Source: Flammula alnicola (taxonomy: Eukaryota; Basidiomycota; Agaricomycetes; Agaricales; Strophariaceae). Taken from it: DNA of 64,000 nucleotides. The DNA is taken from contig JADNRV010000018.1 in assembly GCA_015499995.1 (NCBI GenBank), positions 248,001 through 312,000 of the forward strand, read 5' to 3'. Shown in pieces: positions 45,036 through 57,198 of this stretch. The first letter of the stretch is position 1; every line of letters starts with the position of its first letter. A program made the position numbers and the translations under genes. Below the pieces are notes generated by a model, which was given only the letters and a program-made list of their open reading frames with translations, made no database searches and was not told the DNA's origin.

Positions 45036-46631
45036 TTATAAATTTTCATCTTCCAGCTCATCCTCCTCATCCTCGTCTTCGAGTTCGCCTTCGCCTCGGC
45101 CTCTTCCACCGACGAAGGCATTTTCTACGATGTCAACAGCCATCTCGAGTGCAGCCCTCGACATCTTGGGCATAGCTCCAGGCCGTAAGAGAGGGTGTTT
45201 CGCGGGGTCTAATTCTTCAACTTCGTCCTCGTCCTTCTCTTCAAGGTCTCCCTCGCCATCTTCAGAGCCTTCGCCTTCCTCCTCGTCGCTACCGTCACCG
45301 CCGTTCTCTTCTGACGAACCCTCATTGCTTGATCGCTCAGACCCATCCAGATCAGAAATATTCGCCGAGAAGTCTTCATCTTCATCATCCGACACATCCA
45401 TCAAGGTTCGGATCGTCAAAGGTCCCGAAGTCTGGACCGGCAGAGGCACTTTCTCCTTAGCCGCTGAGGAACCAATCTTCCCGAACAGATGTCGGTGGTT
45501 TCGCACCCACTCGTTGACGCCCTCCCTCTCTTTAGCATTTACCATCCCAAACTCGGTCTCCTCGCCCATATCCTCCTCGTCCTCCTGCATCTCGCCGGGC
45601 GCTATGCTCCTGCGGGTGAGGATGACCGTGCATGTGCGCCCGCTGCCTACGATTCGCACGCCCTCGGACTTGCCGAGGAGGTCCTCGACAGGCCAGAACT
45701 CGCACGGCTTGCTCTCACCCCAGAGGATGCCCTCTTTGGAGAACCAAAGGTTTCCGCCTTTGGCTGCGCGGTAGGCTTCGACTCCGGGGATGCCATTTGG
45801 GCATGCGTTGTTCCCGACGCCTGCGCAGGCGCTTTTGAATACATCGGTGGTGGGTTCGATGAGGGGTATATTCAGGTGGGAAAGAAACTGTCGTACAGCT
45901 GGAAGAGTTTCGGTGCCTTTCGGTGCTACCTGGGCTGAAGGCTCGCCATCATTGTATGTCGTCGTCGTGAAAGGCGTTGTGCTTGTGGCGTCGAGGCCGA
46001 ACATGACCTGCTGGTTCTCGGAAGAGGCACCCGGCGCGGGTTTACCTTTTTCCGGTATGTCAGACGACAAGAGGATAACTGTCCAATGTGGTTTTGATTT
46101 CCCTCTCGTAGGGACGATGAATGCCCTTCGTATTGACAAGAGTGGGACGTTGCCTTCCACGCCACCAGAGGAAGGGTTGGTCATCATAATGGCATTTTTG
46201 TGGATCGTGATGTCCACTTTTTTGCGGACGGGAGACGTTACAGATAATGAATGGAGGGTAAATAGTGGTGGACCAGGTCCTATTGGCGTAGCAGAATTTC
46301 CGTTGGCGGTGTTCGTTGAGGGAGATAATCGTGGCTTTTTAGACTGTTGCGATTCTTCGCCATGCAGGTTATCTTCGTCTCTGGCTCTTTTCTTCTCCGA
46401 TATTGGCACAAGTGTGGCGAGAACCTTCTTCATAGATGCCTGCTTTTCCGACCACTGTTCTTGAATGCCCTTTGATGCATCAGGTGCATGTTCTCCTCCA
46501 GATAAAAGGCGGACGAGATTCTCAAGCATGGTCTCGTTTGCAGGGGTGGTACAAAGGCTCCGAATTTTCTGCGCGATCTCTGTAGGTAGAGATGGCATTA
46601 TAGCGCGTAAGTAGTGTGTTTCGGAGGCCAT
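45036..46631 (-). CDS. Rtt106-like histone chaperone
   Basis: Single-exon gene of 531 aa starting MASETHYLRAIMPSL at 46631; an upstream in-frame codon at 46763 is less likely because the preceding 44 residues look untranslated. N-terminal helical region with a Lys/Arg patch (EKKRARDED...SKKPRLSPS), then the Rtt106/PH-like core: LFTLHSLSVTSPVRKKVDI, SIRRAFIVPTRGKSKPHWTV, GGNLWFSKEGILWGESKPCE and VGSGRTCTVILTRRS. The C-terminal quarter is strongly acidic (DVSDDEDEDFSANISD... and long Glu/Asp runs) and ends ELEDENL. Yeast Rtt106 deposits H3-H4 during replication and silencing; acidic tails are typical of histone chaperones. The long open frames on the opposite strand are shadows of the acidic tail. 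Confidence 0.85.
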   Translation of the reverse strand: MASETHYLRAIMPSLPTEIAQKIRSLCTTPANETMLENLVRLLSGGEHAPDASKGIQEQWSEKQASMKKVLATLVPISEKKRARDEDNLHGEESQQSKKPRLSPSTNTANGNSATPIGPGPPLFTLHSLSVTSPVRKKVDITIHKNAIMMTNPSSGGVEGNVPLLSIRRAFIVPTRGKSKPHWTVILLSSDIPEKGKPAPGASSENQQVMFGLDATSTTPFTTTTYNDGEPSAQVAPKGTETLPAVRQFLSHLNIPLIEPTTDVFKSACAGVGNNACPNGIPGVEAYRAAKGGNLWFSKEGILWGESKPCEFWPVEDLLGKSEGVRIVGSGRTCTVILTRRSIAPGEMQEDEEDMGEETEFGMVNAKEREGVNEWVRNHRHLFGKIGSSAAKEKVPLPVQTSGPLTIRTLMDVSDDEDEDFSANISDLDGSERSSNEGSSEENGGDGSDEEEGEGSEDGEGDLEEKDEDEVEELDPAKHPLLRPGAMPKMSRAALEMAVDIVENAFVGGRGRGEGELEDEDEEDELEDENL

Positions 46632-48184
46632 GGTCCCTGAATCTGAGGAGCAAATCTGTTGGTGAACCACGACGCGTGTGAGAGGACCACACGCGAAAGC
46701 ATGGACGGAAGTTATCTTCTCACCTCCAAAGATATCTAAATCTTCCCCGTTTGCGAACGTCAACGAACACGCGCTTCCTCGCCGGAGGCCCGAAACTGGT
46801 AGTGGTCGGAGATAAAGGGTTTTTTACTTTGGCTGTGCCGCGTATATAGATTTTACCACGATATTCTTGACCGCTTCCACCACCTTTGTTCCGAACTTTC
46901 TGTCACCTTCTCAAATCTATAATCAAGTTTTGCACCACGTCAATATTCCCGGGAATACCAGTCAAGTTGGACGAAAGACGACCTAAAGACGAAACGAAAT
47001 AAGAGAGTCGTCATGCCGAGGGACTTGACTCAGGGCCTCTAGATCTGTCCTTCACTACGTTTGCTACTTTGCTTTTTTTCTTTGAAGAAATACTCTTCAT
47101 CCCCCGACTGTTGTCCATGGGGTTACGGGTTCCAAAATCGCAGGTCGTGGACCGCGACTTACTGACGACGACAGACTCCGAGGCACGAACACCCACGATT
47201 GTTTTACCATGGTTCGCCAATAGCATGCAGAATAGTATGCCACGAATCACATATATCTGGATTTTGGTTCTTCTGACTGTCCAAGCATAATTTTAGGTTA
47301 TGGCCGTGTTCCATTCTGCCCCTTTCGAACTTACCGATGCCTCGAGTCGGGCAAACTTATTGGTGGATCCCATTTCTGCTATGATAGGAAGAGAACTTCG
47401 CCAAGAAAAGCATTTTCCCTCGCCGAAAGGAATTTGCGACCGCCTTCCAGCTTCAGCCGATTCTTTGCTCGCCAATCTCATCACGAGTTTCAAGTTGGCT
47501 CACAGATGACTTGATGCAACACCCAAACTTAATTTGCCATCAGAATCTTATGGCTCAACATTCAATCCGGATCTGGTGTTGAATTGCCAAGTGCACCTGG
47601 GAGTCCTGAAGCTTGAAGGCGTACCTGTCCTGCTCTCGATTAATGTCTTCTGCTCTTCATGTCATCTTGGAAGAGCGATGACCGCTTATACGTGGCTTTG
47701 TGCTAATGTGTACAAAAATAACGGGAGCTGACTGTGACGCACTACGAACAGTAGCGGCTTGAAAATGATGTGCAGGCCGGTAACCGCCTGTCTATTAGTA
47801 TATGACACTATTTGACCCAAATGATTCATATGAGGCGGCTGGCATATGGTTGCCCAATGTTATACTGAGCCCTCGGAGCAACGACCTCTCGTATCAGCTT
47901 TTCGAGATGACTGAAAAGGAACCAAAAAGATATGCTGCAGGTCATAATTTCAAGCCCCAGGCCTCAGGGACTGACTGCCACTAGATCATATTTCAAGCAG
48001 CTTTCTTGGTTCCTGGACAGGTTCCTTTCCACGGGGCCTAATGCTAGCGACACCAGCGTGTCTTGCTCCAAAGATATCGTCAAGTCTTTCTCAGCCCCAT
48101 GTTCGCCGATGACAAAGATAATCCTGGCTAGCCGTGATCTCGAAAATACAGGGCCAAAATGCTCATAAAACCCTCTTGCAAAGC
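46632..48184. other. Long region without a firm gene
   Basis: About 1.55 kb between the divergent Rtt106-like and amidohydrolase genes. Open frames at 47069-47290, 47300-47509 and 47534-47731 (+) have mixed composition and no recognised family; none joins convincingly. Confidence 0.4.
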
Positions 48185-48194
48185 TATATAAAAA
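48185..48194 (+). promoter_or_regulatory. TATA box of amidohydrolase gene 1
   Basis: TATATAAAAA about 40 bp before the ATG at 48230; the paralogue has TATAAAA 44 bp before its ATG (51311). Confidence 0.6.
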
Positions 48195-48229
48195 GAGAGC
48201 TGTCGGACATCAGATGCTTTCATCCCTTG

Positions 48230-49832
48230 ATGTTCCTCTCCTCGACAAGAAGTTTCGTCGTACTCCTTCTCGTTGTTTCGCCTTGCCTTCTGGCCAGGAA
48301 ATGGCGTGATACTGGCTCTGGTACTATCGTCTTCGAGGAGGCTTGGACCATCCCTGAGCTTGTGCCTCAAGTTGGGTAAGTGTGTGGCCGCATACAGTCA
48401 TTCGATCTACTGAAATATCGTAGCAACACAACCGCTGCTTTGGGTACGTCAACTTGAGTCCTCCCGCTGTAATCCAGATGTTACAACTTCGCTTTCAAAT
48501 GAAGGTGGGACCAATGCCGAGCTCATATCCAACCTCCTTGATATCCACAATCAGCGCCTACAAGCCATGAATGAAAACAACATTGATTTTGTAAATATTC
48601 CCACCCCTTCCTCATCAAACCTTCTTTGTCTCTCAGACTGCGTTTCAACAGATGGTTCTCTCTTGTGCATCACCTTGCATCCAAGGCATAGCAGATCCCG
48701 TGGCTGCGGCAGAGATGGCCGTAACTGTTAACAATAGATTGGCAGCGGCGATCTCGAATAACACGGAACGTTTCGGCGGCTTTGCTTCGCTTGCCATGCA
48801 AAACGCCACAGTTGCAGTAATAGAGTTGAAGCGCGCTATCCAAGAGCTGGGCTTTATTGGTGAACCTTTCCATGCGGCTTTACCATGCTGTCTGAAACTG
48901 ACAACTGGGATATGGACAGGGGTTCTTCTCAACGACTTCCAGCAATCTGGCTCTGATGGTCGTAAGTAAATATTCTTACTGAACTCATTTATCTGAACTC
49001 ATTTTATTGGAAATAATGTTCTCTAGTGACGCCCCTCTACTATGACCAGCCTGAATATGATGTATTCTGGCAGACTCTGTCTGATTTGGACGTCCCTCTT
49101 TACCTCCATCCAAGGAGTGATGTAGCCCCGATATCAAATTTCCAATACGCGCATGCTCCGTTTCTCAAAGGTCCTGCCCAGGAATTTGCAGCTGTTCTGT
49201 CTACTCATGTACTTGGGTAATTTGTTTGACTCTTTTATGTGGTCCCCTTTTCGCTAACGCATATGAAAGAATATGTGTCAATGGAGTATTCGAGTATGTG
49301 GTTTGCAAGTATTTTTATGACCATGTATGCTGACCCTTTCACAGTCGCTTCCCGAAGGCGAAGCTTATTGTCGGGCACTTTGGCGAAAGAATTCCGTCTG
49401 ATCTCGTTCGAATCGATACCCGTGTGTCATAATTTTCTCTCGTTCAGGGGCTTATTTTGAGGTTCTCGATTTTAGAACTGCTAAGGCAGATCACCCTTGG
49501 GATGCCCATGAAGAAAAATGTCACTACATACTTCCGGGAAAACATATTCGAGACATCATCTGGCAACTTCGCGACTGATCTCCTGAAGTTCCATATCGGA
49601 CAGATTGGCTTGGATCGAATCATGTATTCAATAGACTATCCGTTTGTGAGTTATGATTTAGCAATTCAGTTCTCTCTGTCACTCATGAAACATCACGTTT
49701 CTGAAAATATTCTAGGTGAATATTCCTGACGGTACTGTCTGGGTCAATACCTTGCCCCACATATTGAACAAGCAGGATTTCAACTCTTTTGCAAGAGAAC
49801 TCGCTATCCAAGTCCTTCGTTTGAACGACTGA
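48230..49832 (+). CDS. Secreted amidohydrolase-family protein, 2,3-dihydroxybenzoate decarboxylase-like, copy 1
   Basis: Metal-dependent amidohydrolase-2 fold, the group that includes 2,3-dihydroxybenzoate, gamma-resorcylate and ACMS decarboxylases. It starts with a signal-peptide-like segment (SFVVLLLVVSPCLLARK), then FEEAWTIPELV (the E-A metal-binding start of the barrel), GFASLAMQNATVA, GVLLNDFQQSG, YDQPEYDVFWQTLSDLDVPL, LYLHPRSD (His ligand), KLIVGHFGERIP (His ligand), YFRENIFETSSGNF and MYSIDYPFV (catalytic Asp). About nine exons; all junctions checked restore frame. The stop is TGA at 49830. A secretion signal is unusual for this enzyme group, so the substrate is open: an aromatic acid in the environment is possible. 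Confidence 0.85.
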
Positions 49833-49988
49833 GAGTCAATGGAGAACTGACACCAATTTTGTATTCATGCTGATATGCACTCACCAGTAAATAATTTCGT
49901 AGTCGGACAACAATATTGGCTTCGTACTTTACGTAGCTGCCTGAATTGAAGCGGGCCACAAACCCGAGGCCTTCCCGTTAAACGTAAA

Positions 49989-50431
49989 CACGGCGGACAT
50001 TCAACTGTCAAGTCGGCCGACCGGTTGTCCTGTTAAGTCATACAGAGGTTACCGGCAAGTCATAACCTGTCGTGACACAGGTTGACTTGCCGGTCACAGT
50101 GGCCGATGTCACGCTCTTTCTTTTTTTAAAATGTTCTCGCCTCATACTTATGTTTGTTAGTTGCTAACGTTAGATTAAAGCGAATTCAAATAGTGGCGAA
50201 GACAATACGTAGATTGATAGTGAGGGAATGAATTCGAATAAACACGACACATGAGTACTATTAAATACGCAGAATATGAGGCGAGAACATTAAAAAAAAG
50301 AAAGAGCGTGACATCGGCCACTGTGACCGGCAAGTCAGCCTGTGTCATGACAGGTTATGACTTGCCGGTAACCTCTGTATGACTTAACAGGACAACCGGT
50401 CGGCCGACTTGACAGTTGAATGTGCGCCGTG
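49989..50431. mobile_element. 443-bp foldback element with nested hairpins
   Basis: The two outer arms of about 158 bp (49989-50147 and 50274-50431) are near-perfect reverse complements with only a handful of differences; ends read CACGGCG...CGCCGTG. Each arm contains a second, inner palindrome of 42 nt (50052-50093 and 50327-50368) with CCGGCAAGTCA...TGACTTGCCGG arms. The spacer of about 125 bp is AT-rich and non-coding. It is a foldback/MITE-type element; flanking AAA on both sides could be a 3-bp target duplication but is too simple to trust. It lies between the two amidohydrolase copies. Confidence 0.85.
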
Positions 50432-51354
50432 AAAAGGACCAAGAGAATATAAACTTTCTGTGGCTGTGCAGCTGAGTCAGTTGCCGTCAGTACAACATGC
50501 CCGTAGAGTCAATCTGTATCAATCATGTTCCTCCATTATTGCTGAATCACCTTGGGCTTTCGGGTCTCTTCTCGCTTTTAGATCGATATTCTGACTGCAA
50601 AAATAAACGATCAACTTCAAAAACCTTCCTGTTATCCAGAAAACAAAAAGGACTTCCCGCAACTCCCGCAATTTGCTCAATTTTGACGGCCAGTCAATGT
50701 TCAAATGAATCCCGGTCGAAGGCGCGTCAGTGGTACGATCCACAAGCCTCGAGTCGTCCTCTACGAGCCTTTAGCTTTGTTGTATATCCATTGCCTTCCT
50801 GTTTACTACAGTCCGCGGCAACTTCGAAGAGAAATGCTCTACCTCGCGGGCAACCCTGGGCCGGTGGTTGTCACAAGTCCAGCTTGCTCTGAAGATATAT
50901 ATCTCTGGGAAAAGAACCACCTCACCAGCGCGATCGTGTGGCAAAGTTCACCAAAAAAGACTCGGGACACTGACTATGATGCACGGCCCACATTGCGGAC
51001 CAATAGTGACAATGGTTTGTACCTGTGGCATGTACTGCGTTGACTGTTAAAATATGCTTCTCACTCCCAACGCTTCAGACAGCCTGAGACGGTATGTTGG
51101 AGATCATTTATTTTTGTTATGCAATATTAATCGGCTGTCGAAAGATATTTTAGGTCAGGCAGACACTACTTGTGTTTCTCGCGAAAGATATCGGCAGGAT
51201 TTTAAATTCTGTCAGCACTAGCTTTGATGACAAAGGGAACGTCTGCCGACCCTCCGCAAAAATACAGCGCTTTAAACGTTTTCCCGACCCCCTTGCCGTT
51301 CCTACATCCATATAAAATTACAACATCGAACGTCGAGCACTATCATCCGAAGAC
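50432..51354 (+). other. Spacer before amidohydrolase copy 2, unresolved open frames
   Basis: Open frames 50497-50892 and 50705-51043 (+) cover most of this spacer but show no recognised motif; they overlap in different frames, so at most one could be real. The last 50 bp carry the TATA box (51311-51317) of the next gene. Confidence 0.3.
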
Positions 51355-52961
51355 ATGGTCCTTCTATCCTCTAACAAAAAGTTGCTTATCCTACTTCTTC
51401 TGGCGAGCTCTCCTCGCCTCTTCGCACGGAAATGGCGGGACACTGGCGGGACTATCGTTTTAGAGGAGGCCTGGACGATTCCTGAACTTGTAGATCAAGT
51501 CGGGTAAATTCAGAGTCAACCGCTTGCATTCCTTCGATTTACTGATGCGCCTTACTTAGTAATACGACTGCTGCTTTCGGTACGTTGACTGCAGTCCACT
51601 CGCTATGCTCGATCTACATAATTTAAAACTATGCCTTCTGCAGGTGGTACCAATGCAGAGCTAAGAGCCAATCTCCTTGATGTCCACAACCAGCGCTTGC
51701 AAGGAATGGACGCGAGCAACATTGATTTTGTGAATATCTTCGCTACTACTAGTCGACTTTGCTGATTCTCATGACTTGCATGGCTTGACAGATGGTTCTA
51801 TCTTGCTCTACGCCTTGTATACAAGGCATAGCAGATCCCGTGGCTGCGGCAGAGATGGCCGTGACTGTCAATGATAGGCTGGCAGCTGTGATTGCCAACA
51901 ACACGGAACGTTTCGGTGGGTTCGCGTCTCTCGCCATGCATAACGCCACAGTTGCTGCATTAGAGCTGGAGCGCGCCATAAAGCAGCTTGGCTTTTTGGG
52001 TATGGTATACCTGACCTCACAGTTATCGTCAACTTAGCTGACATCATCGATATGGATAGGCGTTCTTCTCAATGACTATCAGCAATCTGGACCTGATGGC
52101 TGCGAGTGAATCCTTCTTGCTGCACTCGACTTATTCCCTGACGGTGTTCTCCAGTAACACCCCTCTACTACGATCAACCAGAGTATGATGTATTCTGGCA
52201 AAAGCTTTCGGACTTGGATGTTCCACTTTACCTCCATCCGCGGAATGACGTAGACCCCATAGTTAAATTCCAATACGCGCATGCACCCTTTCTAGAAGGT
52301 CCTGCACAAGAATATGCGGCCGTTCTTTCTAATCATATACTTGGGTAATTCGTTTTGATTTTAATGCGATCCTTGTTTCCATTAACGCGTATACAAGGAT
52401 ATGCGTCAATGGAGTATTTGAGTATGTGGGTTTCAACCAATATCACCATCGCTCATGTAGTTCTTTCACAGTCGCTTCCCAAAAGCTCAACTCATTGCTG
52501 GGCACTTTGGCGAAAGAATTCCGTCTGACCTCATTCGAATTGACACTCGTATGTGATTCTTCCTGGTGAAGTCTTCCCTATAGATCTTACTATTTATTCT
52601 CCATTGTAGAACTGTTGAGGCAGATCGTCTTGGGACTTCCCATGAAGAAAAACATCACTACTTACTTCCGAGAAAACATATTTGAAACATCATCTGGCAA
52701 CTTCGCAACTAATCTTCTGAACTTCCACATCGGAGAGATTGGCTTGGATCGGATCATGTATTCTATCGACTATCCTTATGTGAGTAGTGATTCAGCGCTG
52801 TACCAGCATGGCGCCCGTGACATGGGCTTATGGTAATCTTCTAGGTGGCGATATCCGACGGCACCGCCTGGGTGAACACCTTGCCCAACATATTGGGGAA
52901 GCAGAATTTTAATTCCTTTGCGAGGCAACTCGCCATTGAAATCCTTCGTTTGAACGACTAA
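51355..52961 (+). CDS. Secreted amidohydrolase-family protein, 2,3-dihydroxybenzoate decarboxylase-like, copy 2
   Basis: Tandem paralogue of the gene at 48230 with the same exon plan. The signal-peptide region is MVLLSSNKKLLILLLLASSP, then FARKWRDTGGTIVLEEAW, IQGIADPVAAAEMAVTVN, GFASLAMHNATVAALELE, VLLNDYQQSG, DVPLYLHPRNDV, AGHFGERIPSDL, KKNITTYFRENIFETSSG and MYSIDYPYV. Metal-binding and catalytic positions seen in copy 1 are all kept. The stop is TAA at 52959. Stronger conservation in exons than in introns indicates both copies have stayed under selection since the duplication. Confidence 0.85.
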
Positions 52962-53497
52962 GGTCCAGGCTCTAAAGTAAGACGGGGAACTTGGAGGACT
53001 CTTAAACCTCAGATATCCCGTTTACGGCCAGTCCATTGGATATTTTTACACTCATGCTCACTCTCAGTTCGAGTATTTACTCGGTTACTTTAAAAATCGT
53101 TGTACACACCATATGTAAGTCGTAGCTACGTGAATATGATCAGACTTGAACGTTGAACTCATGTCGGAAGCCCCGACGCGTCGGTCCGCCCTCCCGCTCG
53201 CTACTTGAACCCGAACAACCACCACATTTTTTCGAGACTTCCCCAAAGCCCTCGGTAAACATTTCTACGTCCTTCAACTCCTCTTGTCCTTCCGAAGGAA
53301 AAACCAAAATTCTGTCACTAAAAAGTCCGCGACGCGGGCCTGAGATCTGAGACGTGAGCTGGCCACAATTGCTCGACGCGACGTTGGACACCGAATCTAC
53401 GCCAAACCTCCAAAAGGCCATAGACAGAATCTCTGTTAAGCCGGGAACCAAGAACACGCCCTCACCGAGTCGCCACGTCCCGTAAATTCTCCAAACA
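52962..53497. other. Intergenic, no gene
   Basis: About 540 bp; open frames around 53140-53457 have no recognised content. It contains the promoter of the third uncharacterised-family gene. Confidence 0.45.
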
Positions 53498-54632
53498 ATG
53501 TCACTTCACTCATGGTTTCATCGTCAAGCATGTCGAGGAAGGTTTTCCAGGCCAATCACCTGCGATCACGACAGAATAGAGACAAGGAGAGAACAACGTG
53601 GATTTCGAACATCTAGTTCTGTGAGACTTTCTCCAAGTCTTTGTGATTCCAACTCATAACTGTTTTAGTGCTTCCGCGTGGCAATTCGTCGAGACGTGTG
53701 GACTCTGGACCCAAAGCAATACGCAGCAAAAAACCAACAACGGATATTTTTACAAGGCACAAAAAAGCCGTCAGTTCATGTCCACCTATCAGACCAGTCG
53801 ACTGCAAGTCTCGGTGTTGCACGGGTTCCGTTTGACTTGGAAGCGACACGGTCCCCGTGGCCGGAAGATGCCATGGGCTTTCTGTATTACCACAATCCCC
53901 CGAATCGACCTCGCATCGCAGGAGAGCTACGTTTTCGTGCGACTTCATCTGACGATCCAAGCACATTCGCTACGGCAAAGGATTTCTGCCTTCCAAGCGG
54001 TCAAGTTTGGACGCGACCGCTGTTCTCCGTCGCAACGCAGCCAGCCACGTATCCTCTGTACCAGCGACTGCTGCAAGACGGCTTCGTACCGCCCGATCTC
54101 GACAAATCCTTGCAAGGTCTTCCTAGATTGTCCATCATGTATTCCCGATGCCAACTTTTGTACGACTTGCAAGATACATTTCTTCTTGATCTTTCCAGAC
54201 AATGGCATAGTTTGATGGTTATAACGGAGAAAAAAGTTGTCCCGATTGTCTGGCTGAGGCAGTTTCTGGATAACCGCATCCATATCGCACCTTACAAAGG
54301 TATGTGCTTTGATTTTCTTTCCCTTATTACGATGTGTTCAAACGCATACACACCCAGGCACGGTTCTCGCCCGCTTCGAACGTTCGAACGACCTCCGGCA
54401 TGAGGGAACGCAAACAATTGTATTGCGTTTCTTAAAATTTGTTACGCCTGTTGAATGCATCGTGCCTGGCTACGACGACTATTTTGAGCAGCCCCAGGAA
54501 GGCGAACTTTTCTCGAAAAGACACCGGTCTTCGTTGCGTCCATGGAGTGTCGATTTGAAGGAAGGCAACGGGAAGACGATGCTCGAGGGTCTTCGTCTGC
54601 TATGGGATGCAACTTTCAGACCTGGTGGATGA
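53498..54632 (+). CDS. Uncharacterised basidiomycete family protein, copy 3 of 3 (diverged)
   Basis: Exons 53498-53620, 53669-54299 and 54358-54632 join in frame to 342 aa. Both introns are at the positions found in the copies at 7449 and 12943. Shared residues are fewer but clear: GFLYYHNPPNRPRIAGELRFR, the W..PL block (VWTRPLFS), LLQDGFVPPDL, LYDLQDTFLLDL, PYKG-TVLARFER after intron 2, VTPVECIVPGYDDYF, EGELFSKRHRSSLRPWSVDL. The second intron has a normal GTATGT donor. The conserved core (YYHxPxxRPxxxGELRFR and GELxxKxxxxxxxPWS) marks what the family needs; no known domain was recognised. Confidence 0.78.
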
Positions 54633-54803
54633 GACAGATAAAACACAAGCAAGACGCTTGAAGCCTGGTTTATACATATCAGTAACCCCACTCGCACCCA
54701 TAGATATCACGGTTGCAAGCTCGGAGTACGTGGACAAAGTACAAAATCATTTCGTGTCCAGGGGTTGTATGATGGTAGCATGTTATGATATAGGAACTGA
54801 GGA

Positions 54804-56563
54804 CTAGTCTACTTCTAAAACTGTACCACGCTGCACACTTCCCCATCCTAATGAAAAATAAAAGGAATTCAACTACAACATTCATATATGCTTCAAACGA
54901 ATAATACTGACCAACAAGCCGCCAATGCTTCTCGATACGACGCGAGAGAGCCACTTTCTCTCCGACTTCTGTACAAGCAGGTGACGTCAGCTGGATCTTG
55001 GCCAGATCAGCCTTGACGCTGAGCACTCGTCCTCCAGTAGAAGTTGAGCCAATGTTGATCAGCAAAAGCTCGTTCTTGGCGAGTTTCGCGACTTTTGTTT
55101 GCTTCTTGTCCTCTGTCTTCACACCGAGCAAGCGACGGAGGAGGAACAAGCTGATCTCTAGTTCTGTGAGATGACAATGTTATTTCCGAACCTCTTCACG
55201 CGAAGAAAAAAGCCAGACTCACCACTGTAAATTTTTGGTAATTTCCCAACGGCACCGAGTACTTGCCCGACCAAACGATCAGCTCTGCACAGCGTAGGAT
55301 CGATCCTAGTTCCAACACCAATAAGGCCTCCTGGAACAGCAAACGACAGCAGGTTGTTCTCGGCATGGAGAGACATGATCCTGCTGAAAATGGGTTTGCA
55401 CTTGTTACGGCCTGCGCTGTCTTTCGTGACGATGCCCGGACGGATTTCCACTTCCAGTCCAATTCTCAGAACACCCGTCAGGATGGAACCACCAGCAACA
55501 CCTCCCTTGAGCTCATCCACCTCTGCACCAGGTTTGTTGACGTCGAAAGAGCGGATGACGATCAGACGTGGATCGGAGAGGAAATCACGGACGGGGATGG
55601 GGATGCGTTTGACGATGTATTCGTTGACAGCGTCAATGTTGTACTTCAACTGAGCAGATATGGGGACGATAGGTGATGATTCGGCCACAGTTCCTAGAAC
55701 GCATGATCAGCCAAAATAACCAGATAAAAACGTGCATAAAACGTGCCTTTTACGAAGGCTACTATACTCTTCTGATGCTCAAGTGCCTGCGCCTCCTTGA
55801 TAAGATCGACCTTGTTTTGCAGAATTATGATGTTCTCCAACTTCATGATTTCTACGGCGGCAAGATGTTCAGATGTTTGCGGTTGTGGGCAGGTTTCGTT
55901 TCCTGCAATCAGAAGCAGCGCGGCGTCCATGACGGCGGCTCCGTTCAACATCGTGGCCATTAGAATGTCGTGACCAGGGCAATCGACGAACGAGACATGA
56001 CGGACGAGTTTCATTCTGTGACCGCATCCAGGACGCTCGCATGGTGGATTATCCTCCTTACTGGAGGGATAAGATCGGTAGCAGCCTGGCCGTGGACAGG
56101 CTTCATTTTCGCATTTGTAGATCTTCGGATAGATTAGATGATCGCAAAACTTTTTGGAGATTCACAGAGACGTACTTTGGCATTGGCGTATCCTAGCTTA
56201 ATCGTAATATTTCTGACGAGCTCGTTCTTGAATCTGACAGTCATTACTCCAGAGATAGCTTTTACAACCGTCGACTTTCCGTGCGCGACATGGCCGATGG
56301 TTCCTGCGATCAAAGTTAAGATAAATTCGTAGATTTCAGGGCATCTTCCTCACCCAGATTTATAGTGGCCTGTAAACGATCAGGTCAGTATCCTCGATTC
56401 AAAGAAAACCATTACACACTTGTTTTGAGATAACCTCCGGAGAGAGAGGTGTTAACTTCGTCGGGTCTATCTCAACCACCGGAATATCTTCTATCTCATC
56501 TTCTTCTTCCTCCTCCGATTCTGAATCTTCTTCGTGCTTTTTCAGCGTCTCGTCGCCTGGCAT
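54804..56563 (-). CDS. GCD11: Translation initiation factor eIF2 subunit gamma
   Basis: GTPase subunit of eIF2, which brings initiator Met-tRNA to the 40S ribosome. The start [18 protein letters not shown] at 56563 is followed by an acidic stretch. G1 motif GHVAHGKST, then the gamma-specific zinc-ribbon region [15 protein letters not shown]...CERPGCGH, G3 DCPGHD, G4 NKVD, and the later blocks [53 protein letters not shown] and [20 protein letters not shown]. It ends [12 protein letters not shown] at a TAG at 54804. Complete and strongly conserved; introns are several and short. Confidence 0.95.
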
Positions 56564-57198
56564 TTTGGGAGGGGTAGAAATCAAGGTAGATGGCTTCTAT
56601 CAGGACAAAGTCTATTACACAATGTGACTCAAAATTATAAGCGGAGACTTAATTTTGTAAGACTCCGCTGACGGCGTGCTGCTGATCTTGCTTCCAACCA
56701 CCATCCTTAGTTGTGTTTATTCCATGCACCCATCATCGTGGACTTGCCCAGCAGCGCATATGATATATAAAGTGCACATTCACTGGTGCATATGCATGTG
56801 GCACAACGGCGATTATTTTTCACCAAATTCTTCGTGAATTCTCGGATGCTATCTGGTTTGAAATGGCACACAAGTTGCATTGAGCGCTGACACTGACATC
56901 GTCATTTGGTTACATTCTCGACAATGTCATCGTGGAAGCCCCGCACCTTGCCACGATCCCACCGTAAAATGATTAACACGCAGTCTGCAGAGGTGCATAA
57001 TAGATTCATAGAGCCACATGATCACTACTTATATCGGAGTCCATTGCCTTGTGGAAGAAATAAAGGTACACATCTTGTGTCACTTCTCCATTTCAAAGGG
57101 TGTGGTGAAAGGCTTTGGGAGAAAAAGATTTAGACCAACCACAATCACTGAAAACCACAATCGCTAAATAGTCATATCAAGCAAATGCAGCAACCAGA
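56564..57198. other. No supported gene
   Basis: About 630 bp upstream of eIF2 gamma (divergent side). An open frame at 56906-57133 (+) has no motif. Confidence 0.4.

Noticed and set aside
44983..46464. Long plus-strand frames rich in Ser (44983-45774) and others to 46464
   Set aside because: They are antisense shadows of the Glu/Asp-rich tail and body of the Rtt106-like gene.
50497..51043. Overlapping plus-strand frames between the amidohydrolase copies
   Set aside because: No motif, no consistent splice signals, and two frames overlap with equal merit.
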